Shown one piece after another: positions 35,176 to 44,626 of a DNA stretch of 46,242 bases. The stretch spans positions 1-46,242 of the forward strand of contig NYTH01000011.1 of the NCBI GenBank assembly GCA_002683405.1. The letters are read 5' to 3'. The DNA comes from Salinisphaeraceae bacterium (GTDB lineage: Bacteria; Pseudomonadota; Gammaproteobacteria; Nevskiales; Salinisphaeraceae). Each line of letters begins with the position of its first letter. The stretch's first letter is position 1. The translations under genes and the position numbers were made by a program. The notes below the pieces were generated by a model. The model saw only the letters and a list, made by a program, of their open reading frames with translations. It did no database searches and was not told where the DNA came from.

Positions 35176-37094
35176 GGTGCCTCGTCGAGCCGCTTCAGAA
35201 AATCCGTGGCGTCCGCCAGAATGGACGTGACCGGCAGCGGTGGCAGACTCTTGAGAAAGGTTCTGCCATACCCCTTGGTCCGCAGCCGCGGATCACAGAC
35301 CGCCAGCACGCCCCGATCACTGGCGTCGCGGATCAGCCGGCCCACCCCCTGCTTGAAGGCAATGACCGCCTGGGGCAGCTGGAGTGACTTGAAGGGCGAG
35401 CCGCCCTCATCCCGGATGGCCTCAATCCGGGCGTTGAGCACCGGGTCGGAGGGCGAAGCGAAGGGCAACCGGTCGATAATGACCAGCCGCAGCGCCGGCC
35501 CGCGCACATCCACACCCTCCCAGAAGCTGCTGGTGCCGACCAGCACGGCGTTGCCGTCAGCGCGAAAACGGGCGAGCAGATCGGCCCGCCCGCTGCTGCC
35601 CTGTACCAGCAAGCGGTCACCGAAACGCTCGCGCAGCCGCTGCGCCCAGATGGAGACGGCGCGGTAGCTGGTGCACAGCACGAAAGCCCCGCCGTCGCTG
35701 GCATCGAGCAGCGGCCACATGGCGTCCACGGCCCGGTCGTCAAACTGGGGCGCCCCCGGCGCGGGCAGCTCGGGCGGCAGGTACAGCAGGCTGTTGCGGG
35801 CGTAGTCGAACGGGCTTTGCAGCAGCAGTTGTTCGGCTTCCGGCAAGCCGAGCCGTTCGGCAAAGTAATCAAGCCTGTCATCGACGCTGAGCGTGGCGGA
35901 GGTCAGAATCCAGGCGCGCCGGCCCTGCTCTACCGCCCGGGCGAAGGGCGCGGACGCGTCCAGCGGGGTCTGATGCAGAAACCATCCAGCGCCGCGCCAT
36001 TCCAGCCAGCGCACCGTATCGGGCACGCCGTCACGCAGCGTGTCGAACCGCTCCAGTGTCTGCGCGGCCCGACGCATCACGGCGGCGAGCCCCTCGGTCC
36101 GGTCGGCCGCGGCACGGCCCAGCTCAATGGCCTGCGCCACCGCCTGTCGCGCATCCGCCAGCGCATCGGCTGCCCCGGCCGACTGCGTCAGCGCGTCCCA
36201 GGGAAAATGACCGCCGCCGGAGGGCAGCGCGGTATCCAGCGCGCGTTGCGCGTCGGCGATAACCTGAAATGCTTCGGCCAGCGCGGGCATGTCGCCGCCG
36301 GCGGCATCCAGCTCGGTCAGTCCGTCGCGCGCCAGGTCCTTGAGTTGCCGCGCGCTCACGGTCATGCCGAAGAATCGGCCGGCCAGATCCGGCAGCTTGT
36401 GCGCCTCGTCCAGCACGATGGCGTCCGCACCGGGCAGCACTTCACCAAAGCCCTCTTCCCGCAGCGCCAGATCGGCAAAGAACAGATGATGATTCGCCAC
36501 CACGATGTCGGCGGCCTGGGCTTCGCGCCGGGCCATAAGCACCCAGCAGTCGTCATAGAACGGGCAGTCCTGGCCCAGGCAGTTTTCCACCGTGGACGTC
36601 ACCCGGGGCCAGAGCGGCGACGGCTCGGCCGGATCGCCAATCTCGCTGATGTCGCCGGTGCGCGTGGTCGCGGCCCACTCACGCACGCGACGGAGCTGGC
36701 CGTGCAGCCGCGCATCCAGGCCGGCCGAAGATTCAGCCGTATCAAGCCGGTACAGGCATAGATAGTTGGCGCGTCCCTTGAGCAGGCTGATCCGGGGCCT
36801 GGATTCGCAAGCGGACAAGGCCAGCGGCAGGTCCTTGCTGAAAATCTGATCCTGGAGGTGGCGCGTGGCGGTAGCCACGATGGCCTTGTAGCCACTGTTC
36901 ACCAGCGGCAGCAGATAAGCCAGCGTCTTGCCGGTGCCGGTGGGTGCTTCCACGAGCAGCTGACCTGCTGCGTCCAGGGTATCGGACACGCGGGCGGCCA
37001 TTTGCGACTGCGCCTCGCGCGGCGCGAAGCCTTCCACATGCCGCGCCAGTGGCCCGTCTGCGGCGAACCACTGCCGCACGGAGCGGGCGCTCAC
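35172..37094 (-). CDS. yoaA: YoaA/DinG-type ATP-dependent DNA helicase
   Basis: A 640-residue XPD-like superfamily 2 helicase. Walker A is APTGTGKTLAYLLP and the DEAH box is VLDEAHKL. Four Cys typical of the iron-sulfur cluster lie in YLCLYR and ENCLGQDCPFYDDCW. Motif VI is QGVGRLIRD. E. coli YoaA works with the polymerase III chi subunit in repair of stalled replication. GTG start at 37094 overlaps the lpoP stop as GTGA, and the ORF overlaps tsaB by 4 bp. The length and tsaB neighbour favour YoaA over DinG. Confidence 0.92.
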   Translation of the reverse strand: MSARSVRQWFAADGPLARHVEGFAPREAQSQMAARVSDTLDAAGQLLVEAPTGTGKTLAYLLPLVNSGYKAIVATATRHLQDQIFSKDLPLALSACESRPRISLLKGRANYLCLYRLDTAESSAGLDARLHGQLRRVREWAATTRTGDISEIGDPAEPSPLWPRVTSTVENCLGQDCPFYDDCWVLMARREAQAADIVVANHHLFFADLALREEGFGEVLPGADAIVLDEAHKLPDLAGRFFGMTVSARQLKDLARDGLTELDAAGGDMPALAEAFQVIADAQRALDTALPSGGGHFPWDALTQSAGAADALADARQAVAQAIELGRAAADRTEGLAAVMRRAAQTLERFDTLRDGVPDTVRWLEWRGAGWFLHQTPLDASAPFARAVEQGRRAWILTSATLSVDDRLDYFAERLGLPEAEQLLLQSPFDYARNSLLYLPPELPAPGAPQFDDRAVDAMWPLLDASDGGAFVLCTSYRAVSIWAQRLRERFGDRLLVQGSSGRADLLARFRADGNAVLVGTSSFWEGVDVRGPALRLVIIDRLPFASPSDPVLNARIEAIRDEGGSPFKSLQLPQAVIAFKQGVGRLIRDASDRGVLAVCDPRLRTKGYGRTFLKSLPPLPVTSILADATDFLKRLDEAP

Positions 37095-37669
37095 CGTCCC
37101 CGGGTTTGCGACAGGTACACCTGTGAACGCGAACGGGCCTCGGCCGCACCGGCGGCATCGCCGCGCATCTGGCGGGCTTCGGCAATCAGCTTCCAGTTGC
37201 CGGCTCTCACGTAGGGATTGTCACCGGCCAGGCTGTTGGACTTGCGCGCCATGGCCTCGGCCTGCTCCGGCTCGCCCTGGTCCAGCCTGAGCGCGGCCAG
37301 CCGCTGGAAGATGAAGGGATTGCGCGGCTCCACCGCCACGGCCCGCTCCACGTAGGCGGCAGCCTGCTCCGGCTGGCCTTCGCGGGCCTTGGTATCGGCC
37401 TGCCCCAGCAGCGCCACCACTGCTGGGCCGCTGGCCTCGGCGACAGTGCGTGGGGGTGGCGGACCCTCGGGCTCGGGTTCGGGGGCGACGCTGCCGGCGC
37501 CGGGCTCTGCATCGGGCCGGCTCTCGCCCGACGCCGGCCACGGCGCCGGCGCGCCGGAGCTGTCACTCGGCGGCGGCATGCGCTGCGGCGGCGGATAGCG
37601 TGAGGGCGTCGCGCAGGCCGCCAGCATGGCCAGCAGCAGCGACGCCGAAACTAATCTGAGCAGGTTCAT
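37091..37669 (-). CDS. lpoP: TPR lipoprotein, probable PBP1b activator (LpoP-like)
   Basis: A 192-residue lipoprotein: signal peptide with lipobox LLAMLAAC (Cys at 19), a Pro/Glu-rich linker (~25-75) and a TPR region (~83-185) containing GQPEQAAAYVERAVAVEPRN and GEPEQAEAMARKSNSLAGDN. This architecture, and the immediate coupling to mrcB (ATGA overlap), match LpoP of Pseudomonas aeruginosa. LpoP is the outer-membrane activator of PBP1b and the functional counterpart of the unrelated E. coli LpoB. The Pro-rich linker would let the TPR domain reach through the periplasm. Activation of this PBP1b is inferred. Confidence 0.8.
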   Translation of the reverse strand: MNLLRLVSASLLLAMLAACATPSRYPPPQRMPPPSDSSGAPAPWPASGESRPDAEPGAGSVAPEPEPEGPPPPRTVAEASGPAVVALLGQADTKAREGQPEQAAAYVERAVAVEPRNPFIFQRLAALRLDQGEPEQAEAMARKSNSLAGDNPYVRAGNWKLIAEARQMRGDAAGAAEARSRSQVYLSQTRGR

Positions 37670-40047
37670 CTGAACAGGTCCCGGAGCCAGTTGGAGTCAT
37701 CCTCGTCCCGGCGCTCTTCCGGCGAGGTAACGGATTCATCATACGCGCCGCGCTCTTCCTGTTCGGAGCAGTCAATAAGACCGTCCGGCACGTAATCCTC
37801 AACAAACGGCACCTTCACGGCGCGGCTGCAGTCACGCCCGCCCACACTGTTCGGCCCGCGGCTGCCTCGGAAACGATCGTCGCCGAGCAGCAGCTCACGC
37901 ACTTCCAGACCTTCCGGTCGCGGCGGATCGAAGGACCGCGGCCCGATCTCCGCCATGATCCCGGACCACAGCGGCAGCGCCCCGCTGGCTCCGGCCAGCT
38001 TGCCAGGCTTGTTGTCGTCACGCCCCACCCAGACCACGGCCACGGCGTCGCCGCTGTAGCCGGCAAACCAGCTGTCGCGCAAGTCATTGGAGGTGCCCGT
38101 CTTGCCTGCAAGATTCAGCTGCGAGGGCAAACGGCTGTAGGCCGAACGCGCCGTGCCCTCGCGTACGACGCGCCGCATGGCCCAGTTGAGCAGGTAGACC
38201 GACTGCTCGTTGACGGCACGGCGGGTCTTGAGCGAATAGCGCGACAGCGGCTCGCCCTCGCGAGTCGTGACCGCCTGAATGGCCAACAGCGGCGTCTGGT
38301 AGCCTCCGCCGGCCAGCGTGTTGTAGATCTGGGCGACCTCAAGCGGACTCATCTCCACGGCGCCCAGCGCGAGCGACGGCACCGCCATCGGCTCACCCGG
38401 ATAGCCCAGCGCCTTCAGATTCTCGACCACACGGGGCAGCCCGACCTCGAGCGCCAGCCGGCTGGTTGCCAGGTTATAGCTGTGCACCAGCGCCTGATAC
38501 AGCGGCACATGGGTACCGTGGCTCCGATGGTCATAGTTTTCCGGCTCCCAGATATCGCCGTTGGGCTGGCGCACCTGCAGCGGGCTGTCGTCCACCGGCG
38601 TGACCAGACTGTATTTCGACGGGTCTTCCAGCGCGGTCAGATACACCACGGGCTTCATCAGCGACCCGATCTGGCGCTGCGCATCCAGGGCGCGGTTGAA
38701 ACCGGCGTAGCTGGCGTCCCGCCCGCCCACCAGGCCCAGAACGCGGCCGTTCTCGATACTGGTCACCACGGCGGCGGCCTGAAGGCTCTTCTTCTCAACA
38801 TCGCCGCGGCGTTCCAGCTGCTCGACACCCGAGGACACCTGTTCTTCGAGGGTCTCCTGCACGAACGGGTCCAGCGTGGTGAAGACGCGCAGCCCCTCTT
38901 CGGTCAGATCGGAATCGCGGTAATGCCCCTTGAGCTGCTTTTTCACCAGATCAATGAAGGCGGGATACTGCGTGGTGCTGCGGCTACTGCCGCGGGAAAC
39001 TCCCAGCGGTTCGTTCTGGGCGCGCGTCGTTTCCGCGTCGTTCAGGAAGCCGGCGTCGCGGAACATCTCCAGCACGAGATTGCGGCGCTTGCGAGCCCGG
39101 TCGGGAAACCGTCGCGGATTGTAGTAGCTCGGACCCTTGACCATGCCAACCAGCAGCGCAAGCTCCTCGGGCTGCAGCTCTTCCAGCGGCTTGCGGAAGT
39201 AGAAGTAGCTGCCCAGCCCGAAGCCGTGAATGGCGCGACCGCCGTCCTGCCCCAGGTACACCTCGTTCAGGTAAGCCTCAAGAATGTTTTCCTTGGCGTA
39301 ATGGGCATCGAGCAGGATGGCCATGATGGCCTCCTTGCCCTTGCGTACGAGCGTCTGGTCATTATTCAGGTAGAAGTTCTTGACCAGCTGCTGCGTGATG
39401 GTGGAGCCGCCCTGCACCACCCGGCCTGCCTTGGCGTTGGCAATCGCGGCTCGCAAAATGCCTTTGGGGGATACGCCGTGGTGCTCCATGAACTGGCGGT
39501 CTTCGACGATGATCAGCCCGGCAGGCAGCATCGGCGGCACGTCCCCCAGCTTGACCAGGATGCGGTCTTCGCCCTGCGTGGGATAGATACTGCCGATGAG
39601 CATCGGTTCGAGACGCTGCAGCGGGATGTCCGTCTCCCGGTCCAGCGAACGCATGCCGCTGATCCGGTCGCCGTTGAAACTCACCCGGAAACGCTCGGCT
39701 GCTTGCGCCCCGTCCCAGAACGTGAAGGCGCGGGAGTGAATATTCACACTGCTACCCTGACGCGAGAAACTGCCGGGCCGCGGGGTGTTGGCGAGCTGGC
39801 GGTAGCCCTGACGCTCGAGCGAATCCGTCAGGCGGTGCCGGCTGATCGACTGGCCCACGTAAAGCTCAATCGGCTGCGCATAGACCTTGGCCGGCAGAGT
39901 CCAGCGGGCACCCTCGAAGCGCTCGCGCACCTGAAAATCCAGAAAAACCGTGTACACCGCCCCCACGGCCAGCAGGGCGCAGGCCAGCACCAGAAGATAG
40001 GGCAGCAGGCGGCGATAAAGCGGCTTTTTCTTCTTCTTTCGAGGCAC
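37666..40047 (-). CDS. mrcB: Penicillin-binding protein 1b
   Basis: A 793-residue bifunctional peptidoglycan synthase. It has a short basic cytoplasmic tail, one membrane helix (about 12-33) and a UB2H-like domain (~50-140). The GT51 glycosyltransferase follows, with VEDRQFMEHHG (catalytic Glu) and GGSTITQQLVKNFYL. The transpeptidase has IGSLMKPVVYL (SxxK), HSYNLAT (SxN) and KTGTS. GTG start at 40047, since no closer ATG precedes the basic KKKKK tail. First gene of mrcB-lpoP-yoaA-tsaB, with a candidate promoter about 100 nt upstream. The acidic C-terminal tail ends in NWLRDLFR. Confidence 0.96.
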   Translation of the reverse strand: MPRKKKKKPLYRRLLPYLLVLACALLAVGAVYTVFLDFQVRERFEGARWTLPAKVYAQPIELYVGQSISRHRLTDSLERQGYRQLANTPRPGSFSRQGSSVNIHSRAFTFWDGAQAAERFRVSFNGDRISGMRSLDRETDIPLQRLEPMLIGSIYPTQGEDRILVKLGDVPPMLPAGLIIVEDRQFMEHHGVSPKGILRAAIANAKAGRVVQGGSTITQQLVKNFYLNNDQTLVRKGKEAIMAILLDAHYAKENILEAYLNEVYLGQDGGRAIHGFGLGSYFYFRKPLEELQPEELALLVGMVKGPSYYNPRRFPDRARKRRNLVLEMFRDAGFLNDAETTRAQNEPLGVSRGSSRSTTQYPAFIDLVKKQLKGHYRDSDLTEEGLRVFTTLDPFVQETLEEQVSSGVEQLERRGDVEKKSLQAAAVVTSIENGRVLGLVGGRDASYAGFNRALDAQRQIGSLMKPVVYLTALEDPSKYSLVTPVDDSPLQVRQPNGDIWEPENYDHRSHGTHVPLYQALVHSYNLATSRLALEVGLPRVVENLKALGYPGEPMAVPSLALGAVEMSPLEVAQIYNTLAGGGYQTPLLAIQAVTTREGEPLSRYSLKTRRAVNEQSVYLLNWAMRRVVREGTARSAYSRLPSQLNLAGKTGTSNDLRDSWFAGYSGDAVAVVWVGRDDNKPGKLAGASGALPLWSGIMAEIGPRSFDPPRPEGLEVRELLLGDDRFRGSRGPNSVGGRDCSRAVKVPFVEDYVPDGLIDCSEQEERGAYDESVTSPEERRDEDDSNWLRDLFR

Positions 40048-40148
40048 GAAACCTACACAGGGCGGGTAGCGGGCGTGGGCCGGGGACCGTCCGGTCGGCC
40101 CCGACGGTAGATACCCTGCACGGCAGACCGCGCGGGCTCACGCGGCAG

Positions 40149-40177
40149 AGTATAGGGTCGCGGCGCCGGACTTGAAA
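40149..40177 (-). promoter_or_regulatory. Candidate mrcB promoter
   Basis: On the minus strand TATACT (complement of 40149-40154, 5/6) with TTTCAA (complement of 40172-40177, 3/6) at 17-bp spacing. It would give a leader of about 95 nt before the GTG at 40047. Confidence 0.45.
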
Positions 40178-40193
40178 CCTGCCGACGGAGAAA

Positions 40194-40208
40194 ACGGGCC
40201 TGCCCCGT
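40194..40208 (-). terminator. Short terminator after phoU
   Basis: On the minus strand ACGGG-5 nt-CCCGT followed by TTTC, beginning 14 nt beyond the phoU stop. The 5-bp stem is short, but position and T-run suit a terminator of the pst-phoU transcript. Confidence 0.5.
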
Positions 40209-40221
40209 CGGGTCGGCGCGC

Positions 40222-40956
40222 CTAACCGCGGTCGACCGAGCTGCCTTCCCTGAGCTCGCGCTCCATGTCCTCGATGCTGATGTGACGCACATCCTTGCCC
40301 TCGACGAAATACACGATGTATTCGCCGATATTGGTGGCGTGATCGCCAATACGCTCGAGCGCCTTGACCGCCCAGACTAGATCAATGTGCTGACGAATGG
40401 TGCGTGGATCTTCCATCATGTAGGTGATGCACTGGCGCATTACGCCCTCGAATTCGCGATCGACTTCCCGGTCCGCCTGCGCCACGTGCACCGCGGCGCT
40501 CGGATCCATCCGGGCGAAGGCATCCAGCGCGTCCCGCACCATTTGCCGCACGTGCCGGCCCAGCGTTTCGATCTGCCTGAACACGCTTGACGGCTTTTCC
40601 TTGCTCGCCAGGTTGGCGGCCATGCGCCCCACCTTCTCGGCCTCGTCGCCGATGCGCTCCAGATCGGTAATCGTCTTGGTGATGGCCATCACCAGCCGCA
40701 GATCGCCGGCCTGCGGGTGGCGCCGCGCAAGAATACGGGTGATGTGTTCGTCGACATCCACCTCCATGCGGTTGACCTTGTAGTCCGCCCGGGCCACTTC
40801 CTCGCCCAGCGCACCGTCGCCTTCGGTGAGCGCACGTACGGCATCCGCGATCTGCTGCTCGACCAGGCCGCCCATGTTGAGCACCTGTTCGCGAATATCT
40901 TCCAGTTCGATGTCGAACTGCTTGGAAGTGTGTTTTTCCAGACCTACCTTGTCCAT
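40222..40956 (-). CDS. phoU: Phosphate signalling protein PhoU
   Basis: A 244-residue, all-helical cytoplasmic protein with two PhoU repeats. The metal-binding type motifs are ITKTITDLERIGDEAEKVG in the first repeat and LVWAVKALERIGDHATNIG in the second (E/DxxxD patterns). It relays PstSCAB status to PhoR and restrains the Pho regulon when phosphate is plentiful. Last gene of pstC-pstA-pstB-phoU, 40 nt after pstB. Confidence 0.97.
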   Translation of the reverse strand: MDKVGLEKHTSKQFDIELEDIREQVLNMGGLVEQQIADAVRALTEGDGALGEEVARADYKVNRMEVDVDEHITRILARRHPQAGDLRLVMAITKTITDLERIGDEAEKVGRMAANLASKEKPSSVFRQIETLGRHVRQMVRDALDAFARMDPSAAVHVAQADREVDREFEGVMRQCITYMMEDPRTIRQHIDLVWAVKALERIGDHATNIGEYIVYFVEGKDVRHISIEDMERELREGSSVDRG

Positions 40957-40996
40957 GTCGGTATCCGTCCCAGTTGGCTATCGAGCCCTGCCGTGA

Positions 40997-41842
40997 TCAG
41001 CCGTAACGGCCGGTGATGTAGTCCTCGGTCTTCTTCATGGCCGGGTTGGTGAACAACGTGTCCGTATCGTTGTATTCAACAATCTTGCCAAGGTGGAAGA
41101 ACGCGGTGTAGCCCGCCACGCGCGCCGCTTGCTGCAGGTTATGCGTGACGATCACGATGGTGTAGTTCTCCTTGAGCTCGTCGATCAGCTCCTCGATGGT
41201 GGCCGTGGCCACCGGGTCCAGAGCCGAACAGGGCTCGTCCATGAGCACCACCGACGGGCTCCCCGCAATGGCGCGGGCAATACACAAACGCTGCTGCTGA
41301 CCGCCCGACAGCGACAGGCCGGGCGAACTCAGGCGATCCTTGACCTCGCCCCACAGGCCGGCGCGCTTGAGCGAATTCTCGACCAGCTCGTCCATTTCAA
41401 CGCGCTTCTGCGCCAGGCCGAGAATTTTCGGCGCATAGGCGATGTTGTCGTAAATGCTCTTCGGAAACGGGTTCGGTTTCTGGAACACCATGCCGATGTG
41501 CGAGCGAAGCTCCACCACATCCACTTTGGGGGCGTAGATATCCTGATCGTCCAGGGTAATGCTGCCGCTGATGCGCACGCCGGGCACCAGGTCGTTCATG
41601 CGATTGATGCAGCGCAGGAAGGTGGACTTGCCGCAGCCCGACGGGCCGATCAGGGCGGTCACCTCGTTTTCCTCAACGTCAAGGTTCACGTCGTGCAGCG
41701 CCTGCTTGTCGCCGTACCAGACGCACAGGTCCTTCACGCTGATCTTGGGCTCGGTCACATGGTCAGGTGTGGCCGCAGGATCGGTATCCACATCAGGCAT
41801 GGGCTTCAAATCACTATCCATATTGAGATTGCGCGACTGCAT
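40997..41842 (-). CDS. pstB: Phosphate ABC transporter ATPase PstB
   Basis: A 281-residue ABC ATPase. Walker [20 protein letters not shown], the PstB-specific [14 protein letters not shown] (Q-loop), signature [14 protein letters not shown] and Walker [14 protein letters not shown] are all present. ATG 41842 with GGGAG six nt upstream is preferred over TTG 41869; a further ATG at 41821 is possible. The N-terminal ~35 residues (acidic, Pro-rich) extend beyond the usual family start. Cytoplasmic face of the high-affinity phosphate importer. Confidence 0.97.
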   Translation of the reverse strand: MQSRNLNMDSDLKPMPDVDTDPAATPDHVTEPKISVKDLCVWYGDKQALHDVNLDVEENEVTALIGPSGCGKSTFLRCINRMNDLVPGVRISGSITLDDQDIYAPKVDVVELRSHIGMVFQKPNPFPKSIYDNIAYAPKILGLAQKRVEMDELVENSLKRAGLWGEVKDRLSSPGLSLSGGQQQRLCIARAIAGSPSVVLMDEPCSALDPVATATIEELIDELKENYTIVIVTHNLQQAARVAGYTAFFHLGKIVEYNDTDTLFTNPAMKKTEDYITGRYG

Positions 41843-41873
41843 CCTGTACTCCCGGGTATCGATTGACAAGCGG

Positions 41874-43043
41874 CTACCAGCGGCGCTCGAAGCGCTGCCG
41901 CAGAAAGACCGCTGCTGCGTTGAGGCTGATGAGCAGGCTCAGCAGCACGAGTATGCCGGCTGCCGTGCGCTCCACATAGGCGCGTTCGGGCATGCCTGCC
42001 CAGGTGAATATCTGTGCAGGCAGAACGGTGGCGGCTTGCGTCACGCCGGTGGGGGCATCCGGTATGTAGGCGATCATGCCGATGATCAGCAGCGGCGCCG
42101 TCTCACCCATGGCCTGGGCAATACCGATGATGGTGCCGGTAAGAATGCCGGGCAGCGAGGCCGGCAACACGTGATCACGCACCGCCTGCCAGCGCGATGC
42201 GCCCACCGCCAGTGCGCCATGCCGGATGTTCTGCGGCACGGCCCGCAGCGCGGCGCGCGTGCTGATGATGATCACCGGCAGCGTCATCAGCGACAGCGTC
42301 AGACCGCCCGCCAGCGCGGAGGATCGCGGTACGCCGAAGAAATTGATGAAAATCGCCAGACCCAGCAAACCGAACAGGATCGACGGCACCGCCGCCAGAT
42401 TGTTGATGTTGATCTCGATGCCCTGCGTGAAACGATTGTCGGGCGCGAATTCCTCGAGGTAGATGGCGGTCATGACGCCAATCGGGAACGACACCACCAG
42501 CGTCACGAGCATGACGAACAGCGAGCCGATGAACGCGGACTTCAGACCCGCCAGTACCGGAATCTTGGAGTCGCCGTTGGTAAAGAAGTAGGTATTGAAG
42601 TGGGTGTCGAGGCGACCTTCGTCCTGCAGCTGGCGGACCCAGCGGAGTTCGTCCTCGCTCAGCTTCTCGCTATGGCCCTTGAGAAACTGGTCCACCTCGG
42701 TTCGCGCCACCGCCCAGGTGGTCACGGTCTGGCCTTCCAGTTCGGGGTTGTCGCGCAGCTCGCGCGGCAGCCCGCGGTACCAGCCCCGGCTGATCAGGCT
42801 GGCTTCCGCCTGCGGCAATGCCTCGGTCGGAAAATCCACGTTTTCCTGCGTGTAGGTAAATTCGACCTGAATCTCCGCCTGCACGAAGGCCGAGTATCCC
42901 TTCTGGATCATGTCGTAGAAGAAGAACATGAGGAAGGCAATGGCCATGCAGAGCGCTCCCACGCAGTAGGCCTTGAACCGGGCCTCGGCGCGGTAGCGCT
43001 GCTTCATGCGGCTGGCGACCGCGCGTTTGACGTCCTGACTCAT
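41874..43043 (-). CDS. pstA: Phosphate ABC transporter permease PstA, long form
   Basis: A 389-residue permease. The C-terminal ~250 residues are the standard binding-protein-dependent transport domain with the EAA loop ([24 protein letters not shown]). The N-terminal ~150 residues have one membrane helix (~25-47) and a soluble, probably periplasmic, insert ([17 protein letters not shown]... to ...FFTNGD). This is the DUF3333-type extension found in long PstA proteins, absent from E. coli PstA (~296). 27 nt downstream of pstC. Confidence 0.95.
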   Translation of the reverse strand: MSQDVKRAVASRMKQRYRAEARFKAYCVGALCMAIAFLMFFFYDMIQKGYSAFVQAEIQVEFTYTQENVDFPTEALPQAEASLISRGWYRGLPRELRDNPELEGQTVTTWAVARTEVDQFLKGHSEKLSEDELRWVRQLQDEGRLDTHFNTYFFTNGDSKIPVLAGLKSAFIGSLFVMLVTLVVSFPIGVMTAIYLEEFAPDNRFTQGIEININNLAAVPSILFGLLGLAIFINFFGVPRSSALAGGLTLSLMTLPVIIISTRAALRAVPQNIRHGALAVGASRWQAVRDHVLPASLPGILTGTIIGIAQAMGETAPLLIIGMIAYIPDAPTGVTQAATVLPAQIFTWAGMPERAYVERTAAGILVLLSLLISLNAAAVFLRQRFERRW

Positions 43044-43070
43044 GAAAGTCTGCCCTGCGTCGAATACCGT

Positions 43071-44300
43071 CTATTCGTAGTTCTGGCGGAACTTGCGAAT
43101 GACGATAATGGATATCAGATTGAGGATAAGCGTGACCACGAACAGCACCAGACCCAGAGCAAAGGCGGCCAGGGTCTCGGGGCTGTCGAAGGCCTGATCG
43201 CCGGTTAGCGCATCCACAATACGCACGGTCACCGTGGTCATGTCCTCCAGCGGATTCAGCGTGAGATTGGGCCGCAGGCCGGCCGCCATCACCACGATCA
43301 TGGTTTCGCCCAGCGCCCGCGAGATGCCCAGCAGCGCGGCCGCCATGATGCCGGGAAACGCGGCCGGCAGGATGACCTGCTTGATGGTTTCCGACTTGGT
43401 GGCGCCCAGGCCGTAGGAACCCTCGCGCAGGCTATTGGGCACCGAATTGATCACATCGTCCGACAGCGACGAGATGAACGGAATGATCATGATGCCCATG
43501 ACCAGACCGGGCGCCAATGCGTTCGTGTAGGCGGCGTCCAGGCCCACCGAATTGGCGACCTGCACCACGAACGGACTGACGGTCACGGCGGCGAAGAAGC
43601 CGTAGACCACGGTGGGAATGCCCGCCAGAATCTCGAGCAGCGGCTTGGCCACCGTGCGCACCTTGTAGCTGGCGTACTCCGACATGAACACTGCCGAAAG
43701 CAGGCCGATCGGCAAAGCCACCGCCATCGCGATGGCCGTAATCATGAAGGTGCCGGCAAACAGCGGAATCGAGCCGAACTGGGAATCGGCCGTTTCCTGG
43801 CCCGGACGATAATGCGCCACGGGCGACCAGTTGGTGCCGGTAATGAAGTCCCAGACGCTGACGATATTGAAAAAGCGGATGGCCTCGAAAAGGATCGACA
43901 CCACGATGCCGAGCGTCGTGAGGATCGACACCATCGAGGCCGTCAGCAACGCCCACTCCGTGTACCGCTCCAGCGCGCCGCGGGCCCGCATATCCGGCTG
44001 CACGCGGCGCAGGGCCGTGTAGCAGCCGATGGCGGCACCGGCCAGGCACAACGCAAAGATGTAGGGTGCGGCCGGCAGGCGCAGTCCGAGCAGGCCACCC
44101 GCACCGGCCACCGCGCCAATCGCGATCGCCGGGAGCGCCATCCAAGCGGCGACATAGGCGCCATACTGTTGCGGCCGGGAATGCATGCGCGCCCCGCCCG
44201 CCGTAATCAGCAACGCCCGGCGACGACCCAGATAGAAGGCGGCGGCGGCCAGCGGCACCATGCCGCCGATGAAGCTGAGCAAAATCTGCCCGGTATCCAA
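43071..44300 (-). CDS. pstC: Phosphate ABC transporter permease PstC, long form
   Basis: A 409-residue permease, about 90 residues longer than E. coli PstC because of extra N-terminal helices (about 5-25, 47-70, 78-98) ahead of the standard permease domain. The EAA loop reads GLGATKSETIKQVILPAAFP. TTG at 44300 is the start: an in-frame TAA stands two codons upstream, AGGAG lies 9 nt before the TTG, and no ATG occurs until codon 14. A long leader (~240 nt) runs from the Pho box at 44539. First gene of pstCAB-phoU. Confidence 0.94.
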   Translation of the reverse strand: MDTGQILLSFIGGMVPLAAAAFYLGRRRALLITAGGARMHSRPQQYGAYVAAWMALPAIAIGAVAGAGGLLGLRLPAAPYIFALCLAGAAIGCYTALRRVQPDMRARGALERYTEWALLTASMVSILTTLGIVVSILFEAIRFFNIVSVWDFITGTNWSPVAHYRPGQETADSQFGSIPLFAGTFMITAIAMAVALPIGLLSAVFMSEYASYKVRTVAKPLLEILAGIPTVVYGFFAAVTVSPFVVQVANSVGLDAAYTNALAPGLVMGIMIIPFISSLSDDVINSVPNSLREGSYGLGATKSETIKQVILPAAFPGIMAAALLGISRALGETMIVVMAAGLRPNLTLNPLEDMTTVTVRIVDALTGDQAFDSPETLAAFALGLVLFVVTLILNLISIIVIRKFRQNYE

Positions 44301-44538
44301 AGCTTAAGACTCCTGCATCGCTGAGTATTCCGTTCGGCGGGCTGGCGTAGGGCCCGGGATGGCGGACGCCGCCGTCAGCGGCGCGAATTCTACCCCGACA
44401 CGCTGCCGCTGCCGAACCTGCCGGGGCGACTGGCGCTGTCCGGGCCCGTCGTCGTACCGCTGCATGCCGCCATCCGTGCGGCACTGTCCGCCGGACGCCA
44501 CAGATGCTGCCTGCCCGACGACACGGTATGCCGAGCGC

Positions 44539-44556
44539 ATCACAGATTTATGACAG
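44539..44556 (-). promoter_or_regulatory. Pho box upstream of pstC
   Basis: On the minus strand CTGTCATAAATCTGTGAT: two 7-bp half-sites separated by AAAT, differing from the consensus CTGTCATAWAWCTGTCAY by only one or two bases. PhoB should bind here and activate pstCAB-phoU under phosphate limitation. The 326-bp gap 44301-44626 also contains TAGAAT (complement of 44387-44392), a possible extra -10 nearer to pstC. Confidence 0.8.
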
Positions 44557-44626
44557 CGCGACCGGCAGGCCGCCGATCGCGCCGTATTGGTGAAGCCCGG
44601 CACAGGCAAACACCTCGGGCAAGCCC

